Shown one piece after another: positions 1 to 9,628 of a stretch of DNA of 64,000 nucleotides. The stretch is from Nocardia brasiliensis IFM 10847 (GTDB lineage Bacteria > Actinomycetota > Actinomycetes > Mycobacteriales > Mycobacteriaceae): positions 1-64,000 of the forward strand of contig NZ_BAUA01000044.1 of NCBI RefSeq assembly GCF_000710915.1, written 5' to 3'. A model generated the notes under the pieces. The model saw only the letters and a list, made by a program, of their open reading frames with translations. It did not search any database and had not been told where the DNA came from. Numbering within the stretch: the first letter of the stretch is position 1; the number at the start of each line of letters is the position of its first letter. Both the position numbers and the translations under genes were made by a program.

Positions 1-2
1 AC

Positions 3-3000
3 GGCCGCGGCGCCCGTCGCGGCGGCGGCGCCGTCGCCGCACCGGCGCCGAGCTCCGGCGGCCCCCGCCCGGACGACATCGTCTTCACCGCCGCCGACGC
101 CACCCGGGTGCTCATCGCGCTGTGGACGAAGCTGCGGCTGGATCAGATCGGCCCGGTCGACACCATCGAAGGCCTCTGCGACGGTGTGTCCTCGCGCCGC
201 AACCAGCTGCTGGTCGACCTCGGTTCGGAGCTTTCGCTCGGCGCCATCGACGGCGCGGCGGACGCAGACATGGGTGCGCTCGCCGCGACCGTGGAGCGGC
301 TCGCCCGCACCTACAAGCCGTTCGGCTCGGTGCTGACCGACTCGATCGGCGATCACCTGCGCAAGGTGTTCGGCCCGTCGGGCAAGCGCCCGGCCGCGAT
401 CGCCGAACGCGTGAAGAAGGTCTGGGAACTCGGTGACGGCTGGGCCAGCCACGTCACCGCCGAGGTCTCGCTCGGCACCCGCGAGGGCGCGAGCGTTCGC
501 GGCGGCGAACTCGGCGGCCTGGTCGCCGGTTCGCTGGGTGACGGTGCCGCGGTGGACGCCGCCATCGACGCCGCCGTGCAGGCGGTCGCCGCGCGTCGCG
601 GTGTCGCGGTGTCGTTGCCCTCGGCCGGTGGCGGCGGCGGTGCCACCGTCGACGCGGCCGCGCTCGGCGAGTTCACCGAGCAGATCACCGGACGGGACGG
701 CGTGCTCGCCACGGCCGCCCGGGTGGTGCTCGATCAGCTCGGCCTGACCGAGCAGGTGTCCGCGCCGGAGGCGACCGACACCTCGCTGGTCGATCTGGTC
801 TCGGCCGAATTGGGTTCGGACTGGCCGCGTTTGGTCGCGCCCGCGTTCGACGCGCGCAAGGCCGTGTTGCTCGACGACCGGTGGGCCACGGCCCGTGAGG
901 ACCTGGCCCGGCTGTGGCTCGGCAACGACGCCGAGACCGCGGCGCTGCCGGTGACCGGCTTCCTCGGTGCGGGTGAAGCCGTTGCCGCGCAGGCCAACTG
1001 GTGGCGCGAGCGGGCCAAGCACGAGGCCCGTTCGGTGCTGGCCGGGGTCTACGCGCAGATCGCCGAGGCCGCGCTGAGCACCGACGATCGCGGCATCTGG
1101 TCCGCCGATATCGCGGTGATCACCGGCGCGAGCAAGGGTTCCATCGCGGCCGCGGTGACCGGGCGACTGCTCGGCGGCGGCGCCACCGTCGTGGTGACCA
1201 CCTCGGGTCTCGACGACGCCCGGCTCGCTTTCTACCGGAAGCTGTACCGCGACAACGCCCGGCACGGCGCGGCACTGTGGGTCGTGCCCGCCAACATGGC
1301 GTCCTACCAGGACATCGATGCGCTCATCGAGTGGATCGGCACCGAGCAGGTCGACAACGCCGGCGGCGCGAAGATCAAGACCAAGGACGCGATGACGCCG
1401 ACCATGCTGCTGCCGTTCGCGGCGCCGCGGGTGGCCGGTGACCTGTCCGACGCCGGTGCGCGCGCGGAAATGGAGATGCGCGTGCTGCTCTGGTCGGTCG
1501 AGCGGCTGATCGGTGGGCTGTCGGTGCTCGGCGCCGACCACGACGTCGACGCGAAACTGCATGTGGTGCTGCCGGGTTCGCCCAACCGCGGCATGTTCGG
1601 CGGCGACGGCGCGTACGGCGAGTCGAAGGCCGCGCTGGACGCGGTGGTGGCCAAGTGGCGGGCGGAGAAGTCGTGGTCCGCGCGGGTCACCCTGGTGCAC
1701 GCGCTGATCGGCTGGGTGCGCGGCACCGGGCTGATGGGGCACAACGATCCGATGGTCGCCGCGGTGGAAGAGGCCGGCGTGCAGACCTGGTCGACCACCG
1801 AGATGGCCGACGAGCTGCTCAAGTGGTGCACCTCGCGGGCGCGTCAGGTCACCCTGGCCGGCCCGCAGCAGATCGACCTGACCGGCGGATTGGCCAGGGC
1901 CAAGCTCGACCTGCCCGCACTGGCCAAACAGGCCGCGGAGCAGGCGGCCGCGGAGAACGCGGAAGCCGATGCGACCGCGACCATTCCGGCGCTGCCCGCA
2001 CCGCCCGCGTTGACCTCGGTGCTGCCGGTGCCCGAATGGGGCACGGTCACCGCCGATCTCGCCGACATGGTGGTGATTGTCGGAGCCGGCGAGCTCGGCC
2101 CGTACGGCTCGGCGCGCACCCGGTTCGAGATGGAGGTCGAAGACCAGCTCTCGGCCGCGGGCGTGCTCGAACTCGCCTGGACCACCGGCCTGGTCACCTG
2201 GGAGAACGAGCCCAAGCCGGGCTGGTACGACGCCGAGACCGGTGACTACGTGCCGGAGTCGGAACTGGCCGAGAAGTACCACGACGTGGTGGTCGCGCGC
2301 TGCGGCGTGCGTCGCTACGGCGACGACGGCGCCATGGTCGACAACAGCGCGCCGCTGATGACCTCGGTGTTCCTCGATCAGGACCTGACCTTCACGGTCG
2401 GCGGCGAGGCCGAGGCCCGCGCCTTCCACGAGGCCGACCCCGAGCACACGGTGATCGTGCCGGTGCCGGATTCGGGCGACTGGACGGTGATCCGTAAGGC
2501 GGGCACCGAGATTCGGGTGCCGCGCCGGGCCAAGCTGTCGCGCACCGTCGGCGGCCAGATCCCCACCGGCTGGGATCCGACCGTCTGGGGCATCTCCGCG
2601 GAGATGGTGAACTCCATCGACCGCGTCGCCCTGTGGAACGTCGTCTGCACCGTGGACGCGTTCATCAGCTCCGGCTTCAGTCCGGCCGAGCTGATGAGCT
2701 GGGTGCACCCGAGCCAGGTCGCCAATACCCAGGGCACCGGCATGGGCGGCATGTCCTCGATGCGCTCGCTCTACATCGACAACCTGCTCGGCGAGTCGCG
2801 GGCCAACGACATCCTGCAGGAGGCGCTGCCGAACGTGGCGCTCGCGCACGTGGTGCAGGCCTACGTCGGCAGCTACGGCGCGATGGTGCACCCGGTGGCG
2901 GCGTGCGCCACGGCCGCGGTGTCGGTCGAGGAGGGCGTCGACAAGATCCGCCTCGGCAAGGCCGACCTGGTGGTGGCCGGCGGCTTCGACGATCTCGGTA

Positions 3001-4049
3001 TCGAGGGCATCGTCGGCTTCGGTGACATGTCCGCCACCGCGGACTCGGCGGCCATGAGCGCCAAGGGCATCAGCGATCGGTACTTCTCCCGCGCCAACGA
3101 CCGTCGCCGCGGCGGCTTCGTGGAATCGCAGGGTGGCGGCACCGTGCTGCTCGCCCGCGGTGACGTGGCGGTGGAGATGGGCCTGCCGGTGCTCGGCGTG
3201 GTCGCCTTCGCGCAGTCCTTCGCCGACGGCGTGCACACCTCCATCCCGGCGCCCGGTCTCGGTGCGCTCGGCGCGGGCCGCGGCGGGCGCGAGTCCCGGA
3301 TCGCCGCCGAACTGCGCAAGCTCGGCGTCACCCCGGACGACATCGCGGTGCTGTCCAAGCACGACACCTCGACCGCGGCGAACGACCCCAACGAGTCCGA
3401 GCTGCACACCCGCTTGGCCACGGCCATCGGGCGGTCCGCCGGCGCGCCGCTGTTCGTCGTCTCGCAGAAGAGCCTGACCGGACACGCCAAGGGCGGCGCG
3501 GCCGCGTTCCAGCTGATCGGCCTGTGCCAGGTGCTGGAAAACGGTGTGGTGCCGCCGAACCGGAGTCTGGACTGTGTCGACGACAAGATGCAGGCCTACC
3601 CGCACCTGGTGTGGGCACGGGAGCCGCTGCGCTTCGGCGAGCGCTTCCCGCTGAAGGCGGGCCTGCTGACCTCGCTCGGCTTCGGGCACGTCAACGGGTT
3701 GCTCGCGGTGGTGCACCCGGAGGCGTTCATCCAGGCGATCGAGCCGTCCCGGCGGGAGGCCTACCAGCGGCAGGCGCAGGAGCGTCAGCTCGCGGGCCGG
3801 CAGCGCTTCGCCGAGGCCATGTGCGGCGGTGCGCCGCTGTACGAGCGCCCGGCCGACCGTCGCCTCGGCGGCGACGGCACCCCGGCCAAGCGGTCGCGGC
3901 AGCTCGAGGCCGACGTGTTGTTGTCGACCGAGGCGCGCCTCGGTGGTGACGGCGCATACCGGGCCGACGGCTTCGCGTGCGGTGCGGCGGTATCGGATGC
4001 GCAACTCGCGGCGGATGGTGCGCGCGCGAGCGGCCAGGGCGCGTCGTAG
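3..4049 (+). CDS. fas: Type I fatty acid synthase, C-terminal part (ACP-KR-KS), cut by the window start
   Basis: Multifunctional type I FAS making long acyl-CoAs, the precursors of membrane lipids and mycolic acids, in the cytosol. The frame is open from base 3, so the gene begins upstream. In order are: the acyl-carrier segment, with the likely phosphopantetheine serine in GVSSRRNQ at about residues 60-70 of the visible part; the ketoreductase, with Rossmann motif TGASKGS near 1120-1140 and active-site region YGESKAAL near 1615; and the ketosynthase, with the cysteine in AACATAA near 2905 and histidines in SKHDTS near 3358 and LTGHAKGG near 3480. The C-terminal tail is the usual alanine- and glycine-rich end. 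This matches the AT-ER-DH-MPT-ACP-KR-KS order of bacterial FAS I. The acpS gene follows after 11 bases and supplies the modifying enzyme. Confidence 0.96.
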   Translation, partial: GRGARRGGGAVAAPAPSSGGPRPDDIVFTAADATRVLIALWTKLRLDQIGPVDTIEGLCDGVSSRRNQLLVDLGSELSLGAIDGAADADMGALAATVERLARTYKPFGSVLTDSIGDHLRKVFGPSGKRPAAIAERVKKVWELGDGWASHVTAEVSLGTREGASVRGGELGGLVAGSLGDGAAVDAAIDAAVQAVAARRGVAVSLPSAGGGGGATVDAAALGEFTEQITGRDGVLATAARVVLDQLGLTEQVSAPEATDTSLVDLVSAELGSDWPRLVAPAFDARKAVLLDDRWATAREDLARLWLGNDAETAALPVTGFLGAGEAVAAQANWWRERAKHEARSVLAGVYAQIAEAALSTDDRGIWSADIAVITGASKGSIAAAVTGRLLGGGATVVVTTSGLDDARLAFYRKLYRDNARHGAALWVVPANMASYQDIDALIEWIGTEQVDNAGGAKIKTKDAMTPTMLLPFAAPRVAGDLSDAGARAEMEMRVLLWSVERLIGGLSVLGADHDVDAKLHVVLPGSPNRGMFGGDGAYGESKAALDAVVAKWRAEKSWSARVTLVHALIGWVRGTGLMGHNDPMVAAVEEAGVQTWSTTEMADELLKWCTSRARQVTLAGPQQIDLTGGLARAKLDLPALAKQAAEQAAAENAEADATATIPALPAPPALTSVLPVPEWGTVTADLADMVVIVGAGELGPYGSARTRFEMEVEDQLSAAGVLELAWTTGLVTWENEPKPGWYDAETGDYVPESELAEKYHDVVVARCGVRRYGDDGAMVDNSAPLMTSVFLDQDLTFTVGGEAEARAFHEADPEHTVIVPVPDSGDWTVIRKAGTEIRVPRRAKLSRTVGGQIPTGWDPTVWGISAEMVNSIDRVALWNVVCTVDAFISSGFSPAELMSWVHPSQVANTQGTGMGGMSSMRSLYIDNLLGESRANDILQEALPNVALAHVVQAYVGSYGAMVHPVAACATAAVSVEEGVDKIRLGKADLVVAGGFDDLGIEGIVGFGDMSATADSAAMSAKGISDRYFSRANDRRRGGFVESQGGGTVLLARGDVAVEMGLPVLGVVAFAQSFADGVHTSIPAPGLGALGAGRGGRESRIAAELRKLGVTPDDIAVLSKHDTSTAANDPNESELHTRLATAIGRSAGAPLFVVSQKSLTGHAKGGAAAFQLIGLCQVLENGVVPPNRSLDCVDDKMQAYPHLVWAREPLRFGERFPLKAGLLTSLGFGHVNGLLAVVHPEAFIQAIEPSRREAYQRQAQERQLAGRQRFAEAMCGGAPLYERPADRRLGGDGTPAKRSRQLEADVLLSTEARLGGDGAYRADGFACGAAVSDAQLAADGARASGQGAS

Positions 4050-4060
4050 GCTCCCGCTCT

Positions 4061-4498
4061 ATGACGATCCTCGGTATCGGCTTGGACTTGGTGACTGTCT
4101 CCGAGTTCGCCGAACAGCTCGAACGTGCCGGAACCACCATGCTCCGGGAAAGTTTCACCGCGGGCGAGCGACGCTACTGTCAGAGCAAGGGGACCGATCC
4201 GGCCCGCAGCTATGCGGCGCGGTGGGCGGCGAAGGAGGCGGTGCTCAAGGCTTGGGCATCGTCTCGGTTCGCCCGCCGTCCGCAGATCGGCGACAACCCC
4301 TACCCGCTGATCGAAGTGGTCAACGACGCGTGGGGCAGGCCGAGCATCAAGCTGCACGGCCTCGCCGCCGAATTCCTGCCGCGCGCAAGGGTTCACCTGT
4401 CGCTCACGCACGACGGCGACATGGCCGCCGCGATGGTGGTGCTGGAGGACCCGGGCGAACTGGCCGATCTGATCGCGGGCCGCGAAGGCCAGGGCTGA
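4061..4498 (+). CDS. acpS: Holo-[acyl-carrier-protein] synthase
   Basis: Transfers the 4'-phosphopantetheine group from CoA to the ACP serine of the FAS encoded just upstream. The 145-residue protein carries both family signatures: GIGLDLV at residues 5-11, with the metal-binding Asp, and WAAKEAVLKA near residues 55-64, with the catalytic Glu/Lys helix. The ATG at 4061 was chosen because the protein then begins right at the GIGLDLV strand; a longer in-frame extension overlaps fas and has no such support. Only 11 bases separate it from the fas stop, so the two are probably co-transcribed. The fas-acpS pairing is conserved in mycolic-acid bacteria. Confidence 0.96.
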   Translation: MTILGIGLDLVTVSEFAEQLERAGTTMLRESFTAGERRYCQSKGTDPARSYAARWAAKEAVLKAWASSRFARRPQIGDNPYPLIEVVNDAWGRPSIKLHGLAAEFLPRARVHLSLTHDGDMAAAMVVLEDPGELADLIAGREGQG

Positions 4499-4501
4499 CG
4501 A

Positions 4502-5656
4502 TCAGTCCCGGTGGGTGCGCCGCAGCCGCCTGCGCTGCAGCGCCCACCACGCTTCCAGGGCGCGGTCGGGATCGGTGAGATCGATCCCGACCAGATCCTG
4601 GAAGCGGCGCAGCCGGTAGCGCACCGTATTGGTGTGCAGGCCCATCTCTTTCGCGGTGTGGTCCACCCGCATGCCGTTGCTCAGGTAGTGCTGTGCGGTG
4701 TCGAGCAGCGTTGCCGCGCTTTCGCTTTCACCCAGCGGCAGCAGATAGCGCCGATCGAGTTCCTCGCCCACCTCGCTGTCGGCCAGCACCGCCGGCAACA
4801 GCCCGAGGTCGGCCAGGGTGTGCACGCCGGTGAGCTCGAAGGCGTCGGCGGTCGCCATCGCGCGGGTGGCGCGCAGGAACGACGGTTCCATCCGGTCCAG
4901 CCGGGCGGCCGGGCCGATCCCGACCGCGGTCGGGAGCTCGACGGTCGGTGCCGCATCGACGATTCCGGCGATATCACCGTCGATGACCGCGAACAGCGCG
5001 TGCGGCCGATCACCCGCGGGCTCGAGCGCCCTGACCAACGCTTCGACCGGCACGGCGGCGCTCGGCCGGGCGCGCACCGCGTGATAGACGCGGAACGAGT
5101 CGAGGCCGTAACGCTCTGCCTGGACCCGGATTTCGGCGGCCGCGAGGGTGCCGAACAGGATCCCGCGCACCAGATCGGACCGGTGCTGCTGATCGTGCAG
5201 GGTCTGCTGGAACTCCACCTCGAGGTGCCCGCGTGCCACCGCGAGGATCGCCGAATCGGTCACGGCGAGAATGTCATTGGCCAGGTCGAGCAACTGCCGG
5301 TCGGTCAGCCCGAGTTTTCGGCCCATGGTGATGGTCTCGTCGGTCGCCACCCGCACCGCGAAGCGCCAGCCGTTGAACATCTCGTGCACCGGAATCCCTT
5401 GCCGGGCGCGTATTTTGCCGTGTTCGGTGAACAGTGCCAGCTCGGGCTCGGTCAGCTCGCTCTCGGCGGCGAGGGTGCGCAGCACCTGCTCGACGGTGCT
5501 GACCGCCGTCGGCAGGATCTCTTCGGTGTCCAGTCGCCCGTACGAGGGCACCTCGACGCGCATCCGTTCGATCGCGGTGGTGGTCAGGTCGGTGGCATGC
5601 GTGAGCAGCCGAGCCAGCAGGGCGCGGCGGTCCGCGGGGGTCGGACGAGTCGCCAT
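4502..5656 (-). CDS. PucR-type helix-turn-helix transcriptional regulator
   Basis: A 384-residue regulator. Its last 70 residues form the PucR-class HTH (region YLSNGMRVDHTAKEMGLHTN, then a tract of the form TVRYRLRR). The N-terminal half contains the helical RsbT-antagonist-like segment common to actinobacterial PucR proteins, including EHGKIRARQGIPVHEM. The ATG at 5656 begins MATRPTPADRR; upstream in-frame sequence is poor. It converges on acpS with a 3-base gap. Its position beside fas, and the TetR gene behind it, suggest control of fatty acid synthesis genes, but that is inference from location only. No ligand domain could be named. Confidence 0.85.
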   Translation of the reverse strand: MATRPTPADRRALLARLLTHATDLTTTAIERMRVEVPSYGRLDTEEILPTAVSTVEQVLRTLAAESELTEPELALFTEHGKIRARQGIPVHEMFNGWRFAVRVATDETITMGRKLGLTDRQLLDLANDILAVTDSAILAVARGHLEVEFQQTLHDQQHRSDLVRGILFGTLAAAEIRVQAERYGLDSFRVYHAVRARPSAAVPVEALVRALEPAGDRPHALFAVIDGDIAGIVDAAPTVELPTAVGIGPAARLDRMEPSFLRATRAMATADAFELTGVHTLADLGLLPAVLADSEVGEELDRRYLLPLGESESAATLLDTAQHYLSNGMRVDHTAKEMGLHTNTVRYRLRRFQDLVGIDLTDPDRALEAWWALQRRRLRRTHRD

Positions 5657-5787
5657 TAACTGGAGGGTAACTCTCTTTTGGTCCGGCGACAAAGGGTGCG
5701 CCGGTTCGCCCGCCAGATTACGACAAACGGCATGATTGCGACGTGATCGCTCATGCAGTGTCCGCGGAACCGGGCGCGCCGCGACGG

Positions 5788-6486
5788 TCAGCGCTGGCTG
5801 GCCGAGCGCGATTCCTTCTCCGCGACCAGCAGATAGGCGACCATCAGCCGCTTGAGTTCCGACACCGCCTCGGCGTTGCTCTGCTCGTCCTGCACCGAGA
5901 AGTTCAGCATCGAGTAGACGACGTGCACCAGAACCTCGGCCATCATGGTGCGCCGCGCGCGGGGGGTGCGCGGCGTGAGGGGCCGCAGCATCTGCGCGAC
6001 GACCTCGGCGAACTCCTTCTCGTGGATCGCGCCGGTGGCCCGCGTCGACGGGGTGGACTGCATCGCGAGCCACACCTCGCGCCGGGACGGGTCGGTCATC
6101 CACAGATTCGCCATGTGGTCGACGAACTGGTTCATGTGGCGCAGCCAGTCCAGCGACGGGATCTCGCCGTGGAAGTCGGCGAGCTCGCGCGAAACGGCCA
6201 CGAGATCCTGCCGATTCAGCTCACAGACGATCACGTACTTGTTGGCGAAGAACTGGTACAGGGTGCCGATCGGCACCTCGGCTCTGGCCGCCACCTCTTC
6301 ACAGGTGAACGATTCGAATCCGACCTCTACCAGCAGTTCTCTGGACGCCTGCAAGAGCGCGTCGAACTTTCGCTTGCTGCGTTCCTGCGTCGGCCGTCGC
6401 CGCGGCATGAGCTCCTGTGGGTCGTCCTGCAGCTCCAACGCAGGGTCCAGCCGTTGCTTCGACCTGGCCTCCGCGCGTACTTCCAC
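5788..6486 (-). CDS. TetR/AcrR-family transcriptional regulator
   Basis: A 232-residue TetR regulator. The N-terminal HTH lies around residues 40-85, with the typical TCEEVAARAEVPIGTLYQFF recognition region, followed by a helical ligand-binding domain. The start is uncertain: GTG at 6486 gives a charged 26-residue extension, while ATG at 6408 (MPRRRPTQERSK) has an AGGAG just upstream. It is transcribed in the same direction as the PucR gene with about 130 bases between, and divergently from the gene at 6648. No target can be read from the sequence. Confidence 0.88.
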   Translation of the reverse strand: MEVRAEARSKQRLDPALELQDDPQELMPRRRPTQERSKRKFDALLQASRELLVEVGFESFTCEEVAARAEVPIGTLYQFFANKYVIVCELNRQDLVAVSRELADFHGEIPSLDWLRHMNQFVDHMANLWMTDPSRREVWLAMQSTPSTRATGAIHEKEFAEVVAQMLRPLTPRTPRARRTMMAEVLVHVVYSMLNFSVQDEQSNAEAVSELKRLMVAYLLVAEKESRSASQR

Positions 6487-6647
6487 GTATCCAGGCTAAC
6501 GGTAGGGACACTCGCACGACACGCGCCGGGCATCTGCGTGTTCCTCTTCTGTCCGAATTCACCACCCATCCGGATCGAATTCGGCGTCGAACACATACCG
6601 AGCGCGCGTGGCTGCAGACGCGCGAAAGGATCAGGAAGGCGCGATCA

Positions 6648-7925
6648 GTGGTAGCTCGATCAGTGGTAACTCTCGGCGTCTCCACCGAACGTGGCGCCGT
6701 GCACGCGGTAGCTTTCGCCGACACCGGCTCCCGGCTACCCGAGCGCGTGCTGCTGCATCGGGTGCGGCGTACGCACAGCGACAGCAAGGCCGAACTGGCG
6801 GAAGCGGTCGAGACGGCGATGGACGAACTCGCCGCCGAACTCGGTCCCGAGCACGAGATCGCCGGCGCCGCGGTCACCTACCGGGACGCGGCCGAGCGGC
6901 GCGCGATCGTCACCAGGCTGGCGAGCGGGCGATGGCACACGGCCTCGCTGGTGTCGTCGAAATCGGCCCACCTCAGCGTGGCGGCCGTGATGACCTGGCT
7001 CGACGAGTTCGACGACCTGCTGATCTGTGAGGTCGTGCCGGGGTATCAGGCCTTCACGCTGGTCGATCGGGAGCGGCGCCGGATCGTCGCGGCGACCAGT
7101 CAGTCCGGCGGCGCGACCGCCGAGGCGATGGGCGCCGCGGTCACCGCGGCCTGGGACCAGTTCGAGGCGGCCGCGGTCCGGCCCGACGCGGTGGTGCTGA
7201 TCGGTTCCGCCGCAGGCAAACCCGCGGTGGTCGCGGCCGTGGACGGCTTCGGCGCGCCGGTGATTCCGTGCAAGACGGCTTCGGCCGCGTCCGCCGCGGG
7301 TGCGGCGCTGTACGCGATGGCCGATCTGGACGAGTTCGGCCTCGCACCGGAGAAGGTGCGGCGGGTGCGCGGCGGTACGGCGGTGTTCGCGGCGGCCAGC
7401 GTGCTCGCGGGAGGTCTCGTGGTAGGCGGGGTCTACGTCGCCGGTGGTTCGTCGCGCACGCTGCCCGGTGCGGTCGTGAAGGACGCGCACGTCACCGCCG
7501 AGTCCAAGATGGTCGCGGGCGGGCCGGGGGGCGCGACCGGCGAGGATCGCGGGGGCGACGGCCCGGTGCTCGATCGGCGCGTGCCGGTTTCCGCGCACGT
7601 CCCGGATCTGACGGTGGTGACCATCGATCCGGCGGACCTCGGGCCGCAGTACTCCACGCAGCGGTGGGGCAGCGGACTGGAGCATCCGGAGCCGCTGCTC
7701 GCGGAGGGTGCGGCGCACGAGGCCGAGACCAACGCGGTCGCCCCGTTGACCTCGGGTTCCGGCATGCTCCCGGGGACGAACAAGGTCGGCGCGCCCAACG
7801 GTGCGCTGCTGTTCCCCGGCGAGACCCCGCCGCCGGCCGCTTTCACCCCCGAGTCCTACGCGTGGTGGGACAACCACTTCCGCATGATGTTGCAGTGGGC
7901 GGCCCAGCAGTTCTCGCCCGTGTAA
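6648..7925 (+). CDS. Actinobacterial membrane-anchored protein of unknown function
   Basis: The protein has about 425 residues. The N-terminal 230 residues look like a globular alpha/beta domain starting at VTLGVSTERGAVHAV, with repeated glycine-rich strand-turns (VVLIGSAAGKPAVV near 7190-7230) somewhat like actin/Hsp70-type folds. One clear membrane helix, from about 7380 to 7445 (VFAAASVLAGGLVVGGVYVA), follows. The remainder is low-complexity and probably extracytoplasmic. Start GTG 6648 was chosen because AGGAAGG sits about 9 bases upstream; the longer frame reads through low-quality sequence. I recognise it as a conserved Nocardia/Mycobacterium type without assigned function. A strong hairpin terminator follows directly. 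Confidence 0.75.
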   Translation: MVARSVVTLGVSTERGAVHAVAFADTGSRLPERVLLHRVRRTHSDSKAELAEAVETAMDELAAELGPEHEIAGAAVTYRDAAERRAIVTRLASGRWHTASLVSSKSAHLSVAAVMTWLDEFDDLLICEVVPGYQAFTLVDRERRRIVAATSQSGGATAEAMGAAVTAAWDQFEAAAVRPDAVVLIGSAAGKPAVVAAVDGFGAPVIPCKTASAASAAGAALYAMADLDEFGLAPEKVRRVRGGTAVFAAASVLAGGLVVGGVYVAGGSSRTLPGAVVKDAHVTAESKMVAGGPGGATGEDRGGDGPVLDRRVPVSAHVPDLTVVTIDPADLGPQYSTQRWGSGLEHPEPLLAEGAAHEAETNAVAPLTSGSGMLPGTNKVGAPNGALLFPGETPPPAAFTPESYAWWDNHFRMMLQWAAQQFSPV

Positions 7926-7939
7926 ACAGCGCAATGTCG

Positions 7940-7970
7940 ACGGCCCGGTGCTTCGCCAGCACCGGGCCGT
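7940..7970. terminator. Strong hairpin terminator
   Basis: A perfect 13-bp stem (ACGGCCCGGTGCT / AGCACCGGGCCGT) with a 5-base loop starts 15 bases after the stop of the preceding gene. There is only a short T-rich tail, as is common in actinobacteria. Confidence 0.8.
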
Positions 7971-8099
7971 TCTCATGTGCCGCGTTCGCAGTGGGCTGTG
8001 TGGATGCCCGTGCCCATATAGTTTGCTAAAGTGTTGCCACAACGATCCTCTTGATCGTCTTCGTTGGTGGGTAGGTGGGGGATTCCTTGGGGGGTATTT

Positions 8100-9134
8100 G
8101 TGGATTTACTTAGCCAGAGAGCCATTTCGGGAGTTGCTACCGGCTTGGTAGCCATCGTTACCGATCGGTCGCTGAATGTAAGCCGATGCGCGCCTGTTCC
8201 CGCTCGTCCGCTCCCTTGGCGTCGACACCTTCGGGTCGCCACGGCTGTTGTCGCCGTGGTCCTGCTGGTCTGGGGTTGCGTGGTGGTGATCCTCCGTCCG
8301 CCGCTCGCGGCTGCTCAGCCCGACATTCCGTGTGAGCAGTGGCAGCAGATGCATCCCGGTTGGCCGTGTATCCCCGTGCCCAAGCCTCCGCCGCCGGGGC
8401 CGCCGACCGGGCCACCGACCACGCCGCCTGCGTCGGCGCCCGTGCTGCCGGGTCAGCCGCCCGGTGCCACCACTGGCGGCAGTAGGGCTGGAGCCCTCAC
8501 GCCCCCGCCGGTCGGTCCGGGCAACGGCACGCCGATAGTGCCGGTACCGGGAGCGTCGCCTCCTGCGCTGCCCGGCAACTCACCGTCACCTCCGGTCGGC
8601 GTGCCGGTGCCGACGCGACCCTTGCCGCCGGAACGTGTACCACCTGCCGTGGAACAGACGCCGGCGCCACCGAGTATCCCGGTGCCTGTTCGGCAAGCAG
8701 CCCTGTGCCCGCTCGGGCGAAACCCCGACGGCAGCTGCCGCGGTCACAGTGCGCTCAATGGCTCGGGCGAGAAGGTTGAAATACCCGACGACTATATTTA
8801 TGACCCGGACTGCGCGCGCGTACCCTCGGGGCGAACCTGCAATAGTTGGGTCTATATGCACGACTACTGCTCGGGCTCGCCCGACCAGCTGCCCAGCCCT
8901 GGTGCGAACGCAGACTTCCGGGGGCCTTGTGCGCGCCATGATCAATGCTTGGAACGCGGCGGGACGAACAATTTCTGCAACAATCAGCTGTACGCCGACA
9001 TGATGCAGAATTGCGCGTACACCTATGGCACTTTGGATCCGCGCTACGAGCTCTGCCGGAAGAATGCCGAAGTGTACTGGACCGTCGTCACCGCCATCCA
9101 ACCGCCCTTGCCTGGAAAGAATGGAACATGGTAG
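8100..9134 (+). CDS. Proline-rich secreted or membrane-anchored phospholipase A2-like protein
   Basis: About 344 residues in three parts. First comes an N-terminal segment with one strong hydrophobic helix near 8220-8295 (VATAVVAVVLLVWGCVVVIL). Second is a long Pro/Gly-rich linker (8370-8690). Third is a cysteine-rich C-terminal domain with the prokaryotic phospholipase A2 signature DFRGPCARHDQC near 8918-8953. The His-Asp pair in this motif is the family's catalytic dyad, and ten or so cysteines imply disulfides and an exported enzyme acting on phospholipid ester bonds. Start GTG 8100 has GGGGGGT just upstream; TTG 8064 is an alternative. Its last 7 bases overlap the next gene, a lipoprotein, suggesting a functional pair. 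Confidence 0.8.
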   Translation: MDLLSQRAISGVATGLVAIVTDRSLNVSRCAPVPARPLPWRRHLRVATAVVAVVLLVWGCVVVILRPPLAAAQPDIPCEQWQQMHPGWPCIPVPKPPPPGPPTGPPTTPPASAPVLPGQPPGATTGGSRAGALTPPPVGPGNGTPIVPVPGASPPALPGNSPSPPVGVPVPTRPLPPERVPPAVEQTPAPPSIPVPVRQAALCPLGRNPDGSCRGHSALNGSGEKVEIPDDYIYDPDCARVPSGRTCNSWVYMHDYCSGSPDQLPSPGANADFRGPCARHDQCLERGGTNNFCNNQLYADMMQNCAYTYGTLDPRYELCRKNAEVYWTVVTAIQPPLPGKNGTW

Positions 9135-9610
9135 CGCTCACCAAGACCGTGTCGCGGATATTGATCGTGGCGGCTCTCGCCGCCGTCCCGCTGGGTTGTT
9201 CGAACGACGACGCGGCGCCTGATGATCGCCGGGTTCTCGAAGAGCGTGACCAGAAAGTCGATCAAGCGACTCGGGGGCAGATATCCACGGTCACCGATCG
9301 AGCGATCGGTGCATACAACAACGGCGACCTGACCGCTTTGCTGAATATCTCGTGCGGTCAGTTGAAATCGGAATTGGAGCGGACTGGCCCGGAGGCATTC
9401 GCTGACGAAGCGAAATCGGATACCGCGGCACGCGGTCCCGGGAACGTCACCGATGTCTCGGATGTCAAGGTGGTCGGCAATGTGGGCAGCGCGGCGGTGA
9501 CCGTGCGATACGCACGCTACGTGGAAGGCTTGGACTCGGACAACAGTGTCAGGTTCTCGGCGGTCTATCAAAAGGACGCCGAGGTATGGCGACTCTGTGG
9601 GCTGAACTGA
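9128..9610 (+). CDS. Small lipoprotein, coupled to the phospholipase A2-like gene
   Basis: A 160-residue protein with a signal peptide ending in a lipobox (AAVPLGC, about residue 23), so it is probably anchored to the outer face of the membrane. The rest is a small alpha/beta domain typical of actinobacterial proteins of the Mce-associated/NTF2-like kind: a helical AIGAYNNGDLTALLNISC segment, then strands ending in VWRLCGLN. The ATG at 9128 lies inside the end of the upstream gene (7-base overlap), pointing to translational coupling. The role is unknown; it might anchor, assist or protect against the adjacent phospholipase, which is inference. Confidence 0.75.
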   Translation: MVALTKTVSRILIVAALAAVPLGCSNDDAAPDDRRVLEERDQKVDQATRGQISTVTDRAIGAYNNGDLTALLNISCGQLKSELERTGPEAFADEAKSDTAARGPGNVTDVSDVKVVGNVGSAAVTVRYARYVEGLDSDNSVRFSAVYQKDAEVWRLCGLN

Positions 9611-9628
9611 GTGCTGTCGGCTGAGTTG

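Noticed and set aside
4511..5659. A 382-residue open frame antisense to the PucR-type gene
   Set aside because: It is the mirror of a clear regulator; composition is rich in His, Arg and Gln as expected of an antisense frame in GC-rich DNA.
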